From Paramecium pentaurelia (Eukaryota; Ciliophora; Oligohymenophorea; Peniculida; Parameciidae), in the NCBI GenBank assembly GCA_905183005.1, contig CAJJDO010000038.1, positions 310,001-374,000 of the forward strand: a stretch of DNA of 64,000 nucleotides, read 5' to 3'. The notes under the pieces are model-generated. The model worked only from the letters and a program-made list of their open reading frames with translations, did not search any database and was not told where the DNA came from. This document shows positions 1 through 11,195 of this stretch, one piece after another. A program made the position numbers and the translations under genes. The stretch's first letter is position 1; each line of letters begins with the position of its first letter.

Positions 1-145
1 CAAATAATCTAGATAAAGGGATCACAAATACATCTCCTTAATAATCTTAGAGATGCACATCTAATAAAAGAGAATGGAATAAATGCACAAAAATATTTAA
101 ATGAATAATTATAATTTATACATTACTTAATATAAAAATAGAATA
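1..145. other. window edge, unassigned
   Basis: Two plus-strand frames are open here. One ends at TGA 102-104; the other stays open into the neighbouring gene. Either could be the 3' end of a plus-strand gene lying mostly outside the window, converging on the MORN pseudokinase gene. No motif allows a choice. Confidence 0.25.
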
Positions 146-740
146 TCATTACACAAAATGATTAAAGTTCCAAATTCCTTAAATTACTTATCCACCTATT
201 GAAATGTATCTTCCTTAACCTTAGACTTGATCATCTTAAAAATATCCTTCGAAACGATCACCATTCAAAAAATATAGAGTTCCTAAACCATTTTTATTAT
301 CATCATAGAATTATCCAACATATTTGGTCCAAGCACTTTAATAATGAAAAATAATATTACAATCCAATATCTTCTAGATTTCTGTAATTGATATCTTCAA
401 TTTTAGGAGTGTCATTATACAATATTCCTTATCCTTGAAATTTGTCATCAACCCATTCTCCATCATATGCAGGTCTTCCACTTGCGTAATATAATACACC
501 TTTATTTAAATAATAATATCATACCTTATCCATTAATTCTGTCATTTTTCCAATATCCATCATAATAGCCTCCCTCTTTGTAATATAATCGTCCTCTACC
601 TTCTTTTTTGCCGTTTATTTTTTCTCCAACATATCTTTATCCATTTGAATATGTTTCATTAATGTAAGTTGATAAATTCTATTTTGGGAGATATGAGGAT
701 ACTGCAGAAATAGGTTGATAATTTTATTATTATTTAATAG

Positions 741-811
<71 letters not shown>

Positions 812-2443
812 TACTATTAAGTAGACATAAACCTACTCTATGGTTAAGCAGAGTAATATTAATAAGATTCCCTATTTGGTTAATTGTAATCAATCTAATT
901 GTTTTATTCAAATTATTTAATATCATTTGGTGATGAGAAGTGAAATTTATCTAGATAATCATTAACTTGAAGAGATTCTCTTTGAGGTTAATAGGTCGTT
1001 ACATATTATTGTAATTGAATATTAGATTTTTACTAATTATTCTTGTTGAATAATTAATTTGATTGAGCGTAAGAATCTTATTTTATATGGTTAGTATAAT
1101 CTTTTTAGGTATTAGTGTATGAATCATATCTAATATTTAATTTTTATTATTCTGGTATTTTATAAATGTCTTAATTTAAAATATTATTATTATTTTAAGC
1201 AAATGAGATTGGTTAAACTTAAAATTCTGAGATTAATGATTTTGGAATTTATCCAATTGAGTTGTTTTACTTCATTGGAGCTAAATCGATAATTGTGTTT
1301 ATTACAGATTGAATTTCTAGTAATGTCTGCATTATGAATAAGAATATCATGATCATTATAATTAGCTGGTTTTGGTTCTTTAAATGGTTAATGTAATTCA
1401 TCATAATTGTCTTCAGATAATGGTAATGGTCCTTCATCCAAATAAGAGGGTTATACTGATTGATTGACTTCAAATTAATGATCAATATTCTTATAAAACA
1501 TCATTTAATATTAATCTTCTTATTGATGTGAGTTCTTCTCTACAAATTAATTTGAATGTTAAGGAATAATTTCTTTTCTTTTATTCCTTAATTAGATAAA
1601 ATCAGGTCTATCTTTTTCGAGTTATTCAAGCATTTCTTCAATTATTTCAACTAATTCAGATGTGTAAATAGTTCTAGCTTATTCAATATTTGTGACCAAT
1701 TATTACATATTTATTTTGCCTTCAAAGTAATCATAACAATTATCTTAAGGTTATAGTAAACAAACTTAAAGGAATATCATTCCAAGAGTATACACATCTG
1801 ATTTGAATAAATTATGTTATGGCATATGATTACTTTAATAAACTGCTTTAGTCAATATTGGAGATAGATAATTCCCTTGAGATGCATTTCCATAATCTTG
1901 TAATACTGCAGCAAATGATGTAATATTAGCTAACAAAGGAATGTCACTAACTTTAATAGTTCCATTCAAATAAGATAACGTTTGAACTCTCAAATTTTGA
2001 TGAGCAATTTTTAATTCTTGCATTTTGGCCAATCCATCTATTGATCCAATTAACATTTGTAAAACCTCTTATTCTCCATAATAGGCACCTGCTAATTTTC
2101 GTTACTCTATTGCATCTTATAAAGTTTGAGGGATATATTCAAATACAAGATTAACTTTATAAAAAGTACTACAAACTTATTCTTCTTCTGCTTAAATTGA
2201 TTCTAATTGATATTATGCATTTTATGTACCTTTCAATTCAATAATATTAGAGTGCTTTAGAGATTGTCTGACCAATAATTTATTCTTCCAAGTTTAAAAA
2301 CTAGCTTCATCTGGAATACTTATGTTCTTTAATACAATCATTTATGACTTGTCATTTCTCTTTCCAAATAATTTACCATCTCCATATCCTACTTTATAAT
2401 TATGAAGATTCACTTGCATCATTGAGATGTTTTATAAATTCAT
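146..2443 (-). CDS. pseudokinase with polyQ linker and MORN repeats
   Basis: Read with TAA/TAG as Gln and three 25-nt introns removed, this gives about 740 codons from ATG 2443 to TGA 146-148. An in-frame TGA lies just upstream of the ATG. Residues 1-270 are a protein-kinase fold: a possible beta-3 lysine (MIVLK) is present, but the HRD loop reads HQN and the DFG site reads DIP, so catalysis is unlikely. A Gln/Asn-rich linker follows with a 26-residue polyglutamine run. The C-terminal third is MORN repeats (YVGEKINGKKEGRG, YDGEWVDDKFQGQG and others), which usually bind membranes or scaffold cortical structures. A role as a cortical scaffold is inference. It is divergent with the kinase at 2577. 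Confidence 0.85.
742..819 (-). repeat. TTA/TAA trinucleotide microsatellite encoding polyGln
   Basis: There are 22 uninterrupted TTA units (742-807) followed by CTA-TTA-CTA-TTA. In the frame of the MORN pseudokinase this is 24 TAA and 2 TAG codons, all read as Gln, giving 26 consecutive glutamines. In the standard code it would be a run of stops. Confidence 0.9.
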
Positions 2444-2576
2444 ATTGCGATTCAATCTTTCTCAAAAAATCTTACTCTTATTTACTATCTGTCTAACCCA
2501 TTAATTTATAACTGAATCAAATATATATCCCTTTTTTATTCTTTTATAATTATAAATCAATCATTCTTAAAAGTAT
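2444..2576. promoter_or_regulatory. divergent intergenic region
   Basis: This is 133 bp between the start codons of two divergent kinase-fold genes. It must hold both promoters and 5' UTRs. It is AT-rich with no element I can name. Confidence 0.4.
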
Positions 2577-3395
2577 ATGCACAACAAGACCACTCTACTG
2601 AGTGAAGGATCTTCATCAAATGTTTTCCTAACCGAAGATTCCAATTATGTAATCAAAGAATATAAATCATTCTACTCAAAATAGTCAAGAATGAAGGAAG
2701 TTCAAATTTTAGAACTTCTCAAAAGTAATCATATAGTAAAACTAATCACATACACAGATAACTACTTAGTTTTAGAAAGACTTTAAACATATGATTTATT
2801 TGAAGTTGTCAAATCTCAAAAACTAAACACACAAATAATAAAAGAGATTTGTAAGACTTTGATCAAAATTATAAACTATATACATTAAAACTAAGTAGTT
2901 CATAGAGATATCAAATTAGAGAATATTTTGATAGATAAAGAAGGAGGATTAGTTTTATGTGATTTCGGCTTTGCAGAACTGTTAAGTAATTGTACAGCAA
3001 AAAGAACTGTTGGTACTCTCAATTATATGCCTCCTGAATTACACTAAGAAACACTATTGGGAGGACATAATAGTGAGAACATAAATACTTAAGTACTAAT
3101 AAAGAGTGATGTGTTTTCATTAGGAGTTACCCTATTTTAGTTAATTCTTGGTTTTATGCCATTCAAATCCACTAAACCTAGTTCCAATTGCAAGTTATGG
3201 AAATTGATTCAATAAAAAAAATGGTAATAATATTGGACAATCGTTTAAAAATTGTCAAAATAATAAATAGATCAAATCACATAAGATTTTCTGGAGCAAT
3301 TACTTTAGCCAGATTCAACAACAAGAACTACTCTAGATATTATTTATAATCATCCTTATCTTTAAGAAATAAAGGATGATGCGCATTTAATTTGA
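2577..3395 (+). CDS. small Ser/Thr protein kinase
   Basis: This is an uninterrupted 273-codon frame (TGA stop) covering a minimal kinase catalytic domain with almost no flanks. The beta-3 lysine is in YVIKEY, the catalytic loop is VVHRDIKLENIL, the metal motif is DFGFAEL, the APE-like motif is MPPEL, and subdomain IX is KSDVFSLGVTLF. All catalytic residues are present, so it should be active. It resembles the CAMK/ULK-like expansions of ciliates, but I cannot name a subfamily. The next gene on the same strand begins 39 bp downstream. Confidence 0.85.
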
Positions 3396-3434
3396 TAAAT
3401 TAATATTTATATTTAAAATTATTACAACCATATT

Positions 3435-4304
3435 ATGATTTCAGAAATTATAGTAGATGCCATAGTCAAATAAATAATACATCAGGCCAGAAAATTGATA
3501 CGTGAACATTAAATAGATGCAAAGATTCCTTCCTTTTTGAAAAGTGAATCTATGCATCAGATCAAGTAATAGTGACATAAATAACAAGATCAGCTATCAA
3601 TCTATACTAAATTGATTGTTAAAATTCTTAAATCTTATTGGATGATTAGGAATACAATTTAAGACCAACAATAGATTCATTTTAGGCATTGACACTCAAA
3701 TTAATAGATAGACCAATAATTGATTTAGGAGAACTTAATTAAAATCATACTTTGTCTGATCATACAACTACAAATAAATCTTTTATTAGAAGACACTCTT
3801 ATAAAAAGAAGATAGATGTTCAAGTTGTAAATTTGAAAGAATAAAAGCCTACTGTATTAACATAGTAAGATCATTAAGAAATTTATAAGTAGTAGATGAA
3901 TACTAATAATAATAATAGACATTCATTGATTATGAAACAATAAATCAGAGATTTGACAAGTAAAATAATCTAATATAAATTAAGAACATATGTATATTGA
4001 TAATTTTGATCCAAATGAATTTAGAAAAAAAATTTAACATTAGGCTGAAACTTTGGAAAAAGAAATCAAATAATGTGATAGATCATTTTAGATTAAAAAA
4101 GTATCTGATAAATCCATCGATAATAGTAATTATATGAATCAAACTGAAAAACCAACAACAGCTCCTTAAGGTTAAAGAAGACCTTAATATATTATAAATA
4201 AAAAAATGATAGATCTGAATGTTACTTTACCATAATTCAAAAGACAATTAACTCCAGTTGAAAACAAACGAACTTCTAAAGTTAGAAATGTTTCTTTGGC
4301 TTGA
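3435..4304 (+). CDS. hypothetical protein
   Basis: About 273 residues are encoded after removing introns of 23 nt (near 3570) and 25 nt (near 3960); both restore an open frame across in-frame TGAs. The first 45 residues form a predicted helix (IVDAIVKQIIHQARKLIREH). The rest is polar and rich in Gln, Asn and Lys, with a short basic patch (SFIRRHSYKKK). The helical N-terminus followed by disorder could suit a docking protein, but no family was recognised. Confidence 0.65.
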
Positions 4305-4311
4305 TAAAATT

Positions 4312-4324
4312 ATATAATATATAT

Positions 4325-4362
<38 letters not shown>

Positions 4363-4368
4363 TTATAT
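4312..4368. repeat. AT dinucleotide microsatellite
   Basis: A nearly pure AT tract fills the gap between the gene ending at 4304 and the kinase starting at 4369. It therefore makes up most of that kinase's upstream region. Confidence 0.8.
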
Positions 4369-5935
4369 ATGTCTGAATCTTGTAAAAGGATTATTAGTAA
4401 CTATATTTGCAATACTGAAAATTTGTTGGGACAAGGCTTAATTTGTACAGTAATTTTAATGTTAAAACTTAGGTCTATGAAGCAAAATATTTAGAGACAA
4501 ATAAGTATGTGGCATTAAAACAAATATCAAAAAAACCTAAATAATGGGAAAAAATGACTGCATCAAAATTAGAATAATCATACAAATTAGAATTAGCTAT
4601 CTTAAAACAGTGTTAAGAAAGATTTCATAAAAATATAATTTCCTTATTGGATAACTTTGAAACTCAAGATCATTTTTATATAGTTTTAGAATTATGTGAT
4701 TGTAAATTACAAATCAAATATTTTAGCAAATCTTAAGGAGTATTTAGAGAAATAATAAAATAAACGATTAGAGGAATAGTAGGCTATTGATATTTTAAAA
4801 TAAATTGTTGAAGGTGAAAAATGGTATTTAATATTGAAATTTCTTTTTTATAGTCTACATGAATTAAAATACTGTCATCGAGATATTAAACCTGAAAATA
4901 TTTTACTCAAAGATGGTTGTGTAAAAATAACAGATGTCAACTTAGCAAAAAATATAGAGGATATGTATTAAGCAGCATAACACTCAAGTGTGGGGACTCC
5001 TTTTTATTTAGCCCCTGAAGTTAATTCTAAACAAATATATTGCCCTTATAAAGCTGATATTTATTCATTAGGAGTTGTATTATATGAAATGGTTTATGGC
5101 TTGGTTGATAAATCAAAGGAAATAATTAATTTTAACAATAAAATTAAAGATAGCTAGCTTAACATTAGCCAGGACTTAAAGAAACTTATTATTTCAATGT
5201 TAGATTCAGATCCTGAAAAAAGAGCTAATTGGTCAGATGTATCGACTTTTATTAATTAATATAAAAATTGTAAAGTTCGTTTTTTAAATCAAATAATAAG
5301 AGACTTTGGCGAATTATAAAATTTAATAAAAGATAAAGATATAAATATATGTTTATATCCAAGTGGTCTTCTGATTATAAAATTAATTAATAAACTTATA
5401 CAAGAAAGATAATTAGAATTATAAAAATTAAATAAATATGAAGAAGCTAATTAAATGAAATAACATTAGGAAGGTAGAGTTTATTTGTAAAAATCTAAGT
5501 ATAAAAATATAGATTTTATTTAGGTAATGGTATGAAAGTCAAATAAAAGCTAAAAATTAAGTAATTTGTTAATCTGACGACCTGAGAGATGAATTTAGAT
5601 ATTCAGATAGAAATAGCAAATTTAATAAACATTTTCAATGTTATCTAGTTGCTTTTTTCAATTAATTAAACAATTTTCGGTTTAAAGAAGAAGAGTAGAA
5701 TATCTAAATTAAACTTTTAAAACTTAAAATAATAATTGCCTGTGATCTACTAAATGACTTAGTAAAATTAATATTTTATTATTAGGAAAAAGTACAAACA
5801 TTATTAAGTTAAAATTTGCTTTAATAAGGATAAAATATTTTAGGCTTTTGTTAAAATTTGAAGGATATTAAAGAAATAGAAGAGTATACAAAAGCTTTAT
5901 TACCATTAATTGATTAAATCCCCAATGATTTATGA
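4369..5935 (+). CDS. Ser/Thr kinase with DVN in place of DFG
   Basis: Four introns (23, 25, 30 and 25 nt) give 488 codons ending at TGA 5933-5935. The kinase domain covers about residues 15-280, with the VAIK-like lysine in YVALKQIS, the catalytic loop YCHRDIKPENILL, and LAPEV for APE. The magnesium-binding DFG reads DVN (KITDVNLAKN): the Asp is kept, Phe and Gly are lost. The C-terminal 200 residues are helical and polar with no named domain. The arrangement recalls ULK/Atg1-like kinases, but that is inference. Confidence 0.85.
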
Positions 5936-6048
5936 TAAATTAAGTAATTAAAAAAACTAAATATTTCAAAAATATTTCTAATATAAATATAGTGCTAATA
6001 AACTCAACATGTAAACTCCAAAAGAAAGGTATTTTAATCTAAAGCAAT

Positions 6049-6753
6049 TCAATCTTAAGCATCCATAAATACAGGTAGAATTCCAAGCACTAATAAATAT
6101 ATTTGTGTAAGAGTATCTTCTTTTCCAGTTAATCACTGTTGTTGATAAACTTCCTAATATAGTTGATGCAACAATTTGTGTTAATAAATCATTTGATGAT
6201 GTTTATGTAGATTCTTTTTATTCTCTACTATTTTAAACTGAAGAGTAATTGTTAGATTAATCAGAATATTATCTATAGATTTAAAGTAACAATTAATTTT
6301 CTGAATTGTTATCTGTATCTTAATTACAGCTATAAGCCCATTTTATATATTTTTCACTTTTCTTTTCATTGCCTTCTTATTTGTAAATTAATCCTAAATA
6401 CAGTAGGGCTTATGGATGCTAGGGATAACTCTTTAAAATCTAGTTAAATTCAAAGAATTCACTACCTCAAAACAATAATGCTTACTCTCGGAGAGTTTAT
6501 TCAAAGTTAAAGAACACTTTGCTAATCCTAAAAGAACATCTTCTGTTGTAGGTTCTATTACTTCTGGCCTTGAATTTTAATAAATTAAGGGAAGTGCCTA
6601 GCTGTAAACTTCATAAGCTTCTTAATAGTGTGAACTTTTAACTAATTCATCTCCATTCTTTACTATGTTAAGTATAGGACCTGGTTCATAAATATAAGGC
6701 ACAATTGATTCAGCCATAGACATTGGTTCAGAAGATGTTTATAAAACACTCAT
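6049..6753 (-). CDS. TPR protein with C-terminal hydrophobic segment
   Basis: About 215 residues are encoded from ATG 6753 (in-frame ATGs also at 6723 and 6717) to TGA 6049-6051, with introns of 26 and 31 nt. The second intron starts GTTT and is less certain. Residues 15-135 hold TPR-type helical pairs (YQEAYEVYSQALPLIY; PQALLYLGLIYKQEGNEKKS). After an acidic, Gln-rich linker the protein ends in a hydrophobic helix (QIYLLVLGILPVFMDAQD), consistent with a tail anchor. It may be a membrane-tethered chaperone adaptor. Confidence 0.7.
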
Positions 6754-7099
6754 AGCCTTAATTAATAATTATAATGGCAGATTAACTACTATAAAAAGAA
6801 AAAATAAAATAAACTAGTACACATTATCAATTCAACTTAAAAAATAATATTTAGCCTATAAAGTTGAGATTTTATGTATCACCATAAGAATTTTATCATT
6901 TAATTAGCAATCAATTATTATATTGATTGAAGAAATAAAAATATTCAATAGAGTCATATAAGTTCATTTTCAAAATGGTTCTTAAATTAATGTATATAAA
7001 TTAAAAACTAAATGTAAAAGTTATTGATTTAGAAGCATTTTGAGTAATTTAATACAAATTATTGATAAAAAATAGAATTGCTAAAAAAATTAAATAATT

Positions 7100-7450
7100 A
7101 TGATGCAGTTGGCAAAACACTTATGTATAGAATTTGACAAAATATTTATCGCTCTTCTATAAATTTTAAATTCTTTTTTATAATTCTAGTTATATGATCA
7201 ATTATATTATATTGATTAAATTAGCAAAGGAATTCTTTATAATAGGAAATTAAGGATTAAATCTAAGTTAAATCTCAGAATTCAGAATGAATATTGTTTT
7301 GAAAAAGAGAATAATATCGAAAAAGAAAATTAAAGACTAAACTACTTATTCACTTCTAAAAAGATAAAGAAGTAGAGAATTATAAATCAATTTAAACATA
7401 GAAATCAGGCAAAATTCATCTATAACATTTATAATAATTCTTTATAATGA
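7100..7450 (+). CDS. hypothetical ORF, doubtful
   Basis: This is a single 116-codon frame from paired ATGs to TGA 7448-7450, rich in Lys, Asn and Ile. With only TGA as a stop, frames of this length arise by chance in AT-rich DNA. It ends 4 bp before the first ATG of the phosphatase pseudogene and may be noncoding or a decayed neighbour. Confidence 0.22.
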
Positions 7451-7454
7451 TAAT

Positions 7455-8408
7455 ATGATTGATAAATTTCTTGAACAAGCATATTAATGAAAGTTGCTTA
7501 ATGAAAATTCCATTAAGCTTATCTGCATAAAATTAAAGGAGATTTTTTCAAAAGAACCAAATGTAAAAAAGGTCCCTACTCCTGTCATAATAGTTGGAGA
7601 TGTTCATGGGTATTTGATATAGTGAAATTAGTCAATTATATGATATATAGGAGTTATTTAAAGTTGGAGGAAAGCCTCCATTTACAAATTATTTGTTTTT
7701 AGGTGATTATGTTGATAAAGGCCCTCATAGTGTAGAAGTTATTACATTGCTTTCCCTCCTTAAAGTAAAATTCCCAAATAGAGTCACATTGATTAGAGGA
7801 AATCATGAAATTAGATGGATTACATAAAATTATGGATTTTACATGGAATGCTTATAAAAATATGGTAGCACTCAAGGTTGGGAATATTTCACAGATATGT
7901 TTGATTATATTCCTATTGCTTGTATAGTTGGTACAAATCTATTATGTGTGCATGGAGGTTTATCTCTTTGTATAGAAAGTGTTGATGAAATAGAACATTT
8001 GAAAAGATTCTAAGAGATTCCTCATGAAGGAAAATTTATAAATATTATTTAGTCTGATCCTGATGATGAGGACACTCCAGATTTTAAAATCTCTCCAAGA
8101 GGAGCAGGGTTTATTTTTGGAGGTAAAGTACTTAAGGAATTTCTACATTTCAAATAATATGCCTCATTTAATTAGAACTCATTATTTATGCAATGAAGGA
8201 TTTAATTTGAAATTTGAGGATAGATATATTACTGTTTGGAGTGAACCTAATTATTTTTATAGGAATGGAAATCTTGCTTCGATTACTGAAAATATATGAA
8301 TTAGATAATAGATATTTGAATATTTTTAGTGAGAGTCCTGAAAATATGAAAAAAAGATTATAATAAATTTCTAAATTTCAATTTAAAAAAAATCAAAAAT
8401 AATAATGA
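7455..8408 (+). pseudogene. decayed PPP-family (PP2A/PP6-like) phosphatase
   Basis: Full-length similarity to PP2A/PP4/PP6 catalytic subunits is clear: GDVHG, GDYVDKG, RGNHEIR, CVHGGLS, SPRGAGFIFGG and WSEPNY. A 22-nt intron splits the GDVHG region. The frame is broken three times. There is a TGA at 7488-7490 near the N-terminus with no intron able to remove it. An extra A in the stretch after EFLHF (about 8150) shifts the frame before NNMPHLIRTHYL. A second shift lies near 8290, between NLASITE and the C-terminal YELDNRYLNIF. GDxVDRG has Lys for Arg and SAPNY has Glu for Ala. This looks like a recently decayed gene, although sequencing errors cannot be excluded. Confidence 0.75.
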
Positions 8409-8702
8409 TCTCATTTGAATTAGACTAAACTTAAAGAGATAATTAAAAAAACTTTTAAGAATTATCAAGTGAAGATAAGAAAATATGATTTTTAATTAAA
8501 TTTACAATTTTAATAAAACAAGAAATAAGAGAAATATTTGTAAATTTCAGTTTTTTAAAGTATATACTAAGATTTGTTTATAAAAAAACTATTAAAAAGT
8601 AGAATGATAATATTTTACTAGAAATAAAATATCCAAATGATTTAATATGTATTATATAACAATTAATAAAGGAAATTATAAAAGAAATAATAAGTAGAGT
8701 AC
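7628..8702. repeat. copy A of exact 1,075-bp duplication
   Basis: These bases recur at 8704-9778 without a difference that I can see. The copy begins inside the phosphatase intron, four bases before its 3' splice site, and runs past the pseudogene stop. See the gap feature at 8703. Confidence 0.95.
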
Positions 8703-8703
8703 N
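8703..8703. other. assembly gap (single N) between duplicate copies
   Basis: The only ambiguous base in the window sits exactly at the junction of two identical 1,075-bp segments. The simplest reading is two contigs with overlapping ends that were placed in tandem instead of merged. Confidence 0.9.
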
Positions 8704-9778
8704 TTAGTCAATTATATGATATATAGGAGTTATTTAAAGTTGGAGGAAAGCCTCCATTTACAAATTATTTGTTTTTAGGTGATTATGTTGATAAAGGCCC
8801 TCATAGTGTAGAAGTTATTACATTGCTTTCCCTCCTTAAAGTAAAATTCCCAAATAGAGTCACATTGATTAGAGGAAATCATGAAATTAGATGGATTACA
8901 TAAAATTATGGATTTTACATGGAATGCTTATAAAAATATGGTAGCACTCAAGGTTGGGAATATTTCACAGATATGTTTGATTATATTCCTATTGCTTGTA
9001 TAGTTGGTACAAATCTATTATGTGTGCATGGAGGTTTATCTCTTTGTATAGAAAGTGTTGATGAAATAGAACATTTGAAAAGATTCTAAGAGATTCCTCA
9101 TGAAGGAAAATTTATAAATATTATTTAGTCTGATCCTGATGATGAGGACACTCCAGATTTTAAAATCTCTCCAAGAGGAGCAGGGTTTATTTTTGGAGGT
9201 AAAGTACTTAAGGAATTTCTACATTTCAAATAATATGCCTCATTTAATTAGAACTCATTATTTATGCAATGAAGGATTTAATTTGAAATTTGAGGATAGA
9301 TATATTACTGTTTGGAGTGAACCTAATTATTTTTATAGGAATGGAAATCTTGCTTCGATTACTGAAAATATATGAATTAGATAATAGATATTTGAATATT
9401 TTTAGTGAGAGTCCTGAAAATATGAAAAAAAGATTATAATAAATTTCTAAATTTCAATTTAAAAAAAATCAAAAATAATAATGATCTCATTTGAATTAGA
9501 CTAAACTTAAAGAGATAATTAAAAAAACTTTTAAGAATTATCAAGTGAAGATAAGAAAATATGATTTTTAATTAAATTTACAATTTTAATAAAACAAGAA
9601 ATAAGAGAAATATTTGTAAATTTCAGTTTTTTAAAGTATATACTAAGATTTGTTTATAAAAAAACTATTAAAAAGTAGAATGATAATATTTTACTAGAAA
9701 TAAAATATCCAAATGATTTAATATGTATTATATAACAATTAATAAAGGAAATTATAAAAGAAATAATAAGTAGAGTAC
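8704..9778. repeat. copy B of exact duplication, with a 5'-truncated phosphatase pseudogene
   Basis: This is identical to 7628-8702 with an offset of 1,076. It contains the phosphatase from the last four intron bases to the same TGA (9482-9484), including the same frameshifts, but lacks the first exon. Its 3' end continues into the unique sequence leading to ribosomal P1, so copy B probably carries the true downstream junction. Confidence 0.9.
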
Positions 9779-9943
9779 TTCAAATTATTTAAGATTTATA
9801 TTAATTGGATAAGGATTAATTCATATTCAAATAACATAGAATGGAATGATGATCTTAAGACTTACAAATAGTTTATAAGTAAAGAATTATGAGAAGAATA
9901 TGATGAGCATTAAATATTAAATCTTTTTAATTATTTTTTTTAA
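9485..9943 (+). other. possible decayed coding remnant
   Basis: A plus-strand frame from about 9560 to 9850 is TGA-free and protein-like (KYPNDLICIIQQLIKEIIKE; QIIQDLYQLDKDQF). A different frame continues with EWNDDLKTYKQFISKEL and then a TGA. No start codon or intron set joins these pieces. It may be a degraded gene beside the degraded phosphatase, or chance. The first part is also present in copy A (8409-8702). Confidence 0.3.
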
Positions 9944-10335
9944 ATGGCAAGAGCACAAAAAGACACTCGACCAATTGCAGATTAAGCTACTTCAGAAGCA
10001 GCTTGCACCTATGCTGCTCTCATCTTATATGAAGACAATTAAGAAGTAAATTAATAAATAATACTCAGATTGTTGCTTCTAAATTAGCATAAGTCATCAA
10101 AGCTGCTAATATAAGAGTTGAACCAATTTGGACAAAAGTATTTGAAAAGGCACTCAAAGGAAAGAGAGTAGGTGATCTTTTGCATGGAAATGCAGGCAAT
10201 GCACCTGCCACATAAGCTGCTGCATAAACATCAGCTCCTGCCACTTAATAAGCAAAAGCTCCTGAGCCAGCTAAAGAAGTTAAGAAAGCTGAAGAACCAG
10301 AAGAAGATGTTGATATGGGAGGCTTGTTTGATTGA
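9944..10335 (+). CDS. RPLP1: 60S acidic ribosomal protein P1
   Basis: This gives 122 residues with one 23-nt intron after codon 33. The N-terminal helical dimerisation domain (SEAACTYAALILYEDNQE; ASKLAQVIKAANIRVEPIW) is followed by an Ala/Pro/Gln hinge and an acidic tail ending EEDVDMGGLFD, close to the universal P-stalk tail that binds translation factors. It matches the usual P1 length of about 110 and belongs to the large-subunit lateral stalk. The convergent neighbour ends 31 bp away. Confidence 0.93.
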
Positions 10336-10366
10336 TTAAACACCTTTGTTCGTACATTAATATTCA

Positions 10367-10814
10367 TCATCGCTTGAACATGCCTCTTCTTATGGTTGAA
10401 TCTCTTAATTAAGCTTTCATTGGTAAACTCTCAATTGTTGTATTGTTTAAACTCTCAACTGCTTTTTTTGCGTCTGATACATAAAAAAACTCTATATAGC
10501 CTTATTCCTTTGGATTATATATATAATTATACAAGAGATCTGCCCATTTTATCCCATTCTACTTAAGCCCTTCTAATTTTTCCAAATTATTAAGCCAACT
10601 CTTTCAATTCATCATTAGTAACACTATAATGCAAGTTTGTAATATCAACAATTGCTCCAGGATTGCGATTATCATTTCTATGTTTGTCATTAGTAAATGC
10701 TTATAATTTCTATTTTTTTTCTTAGTATCCCTTTTTCATATTTTACTTATTTCTTTTGTCTTATTGAATTTTTTCTTCAAGGTTTATTTCTATAATATCC
10801 TCCTTTTTACTCAT
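10367..10814 (-). CDS. ALYREF-like RRM mRNA export factor
   Basis: This gives 140 residues with one 25-nt intron. A basic, Lys/Gln-rich N-terminus (1-55) precedes a single RRM (about 60-130). The RNP2-like motif is VDITNLH and the RNP1-like motif is GQGYIEF. The motif ESLNNTTIESLPMKAQL is typical of the ALYREF/THOC4 family, in which the RRM helps load mRNA export receptors. The short RGG-poor N-terminus is divergent. Other small RRM proteins remain possible. Confidence 0.75.
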
Positions 10815-11195
10815 TCTTTTAAAAATTAAAATTATTATTTATAATTCATAAATTATTACCAACGAAAGTTTATCTATCAGATTTAAAGCTGAATTTCTCA
10901 TAAATTTCATTATTTAATAAATGAAGATTTCATAATTCATTATGAAAAACATAATTAAACCTATAAGTATTATTATTGAGAATTTATTTGTATACTTTTA
11001 AGACATAATCAATTAATATTAAATTTATTATATTTGTATATACATAGAAATCATAAAATCAATCAATGAATCCTTATTAATGAGAATGTATAGATATTAT
11101 AATCTCTTTACACAAAATAAGTTATCTCTTTTTTTATTAGATAATAATTTATAGTATATATTATAATTAATTTTTAAAATGAAAAATTTTGATAT
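10815..11195. other. intergenic, no gene seen
   Basis: This is 381 bp of AT-rich DNA between two minus-strand genes. No convincing frame or structured element was found. It should contain the ALYREF-like gene's promoter. Confidence 0.5.

Noticed and set aside
615..926. Poly-Asn minus-strand frame
   Set aside because: It is the same repeat read in another frame; the MORN and Gln-rich flanks on both sides are in the polyGln frame.
715..933. Leu-rich plus-strand frame
   Set aside because: It is the complement of the TAA repeat that encodes polyGln in the minus-strand gene.
8704..9484. Second, independent phosphatase gene
   Set aside because: It matches the first copy with no difference I can see, including the same lesions, and is joined to it by an N, so an assembly artefact is more likely.
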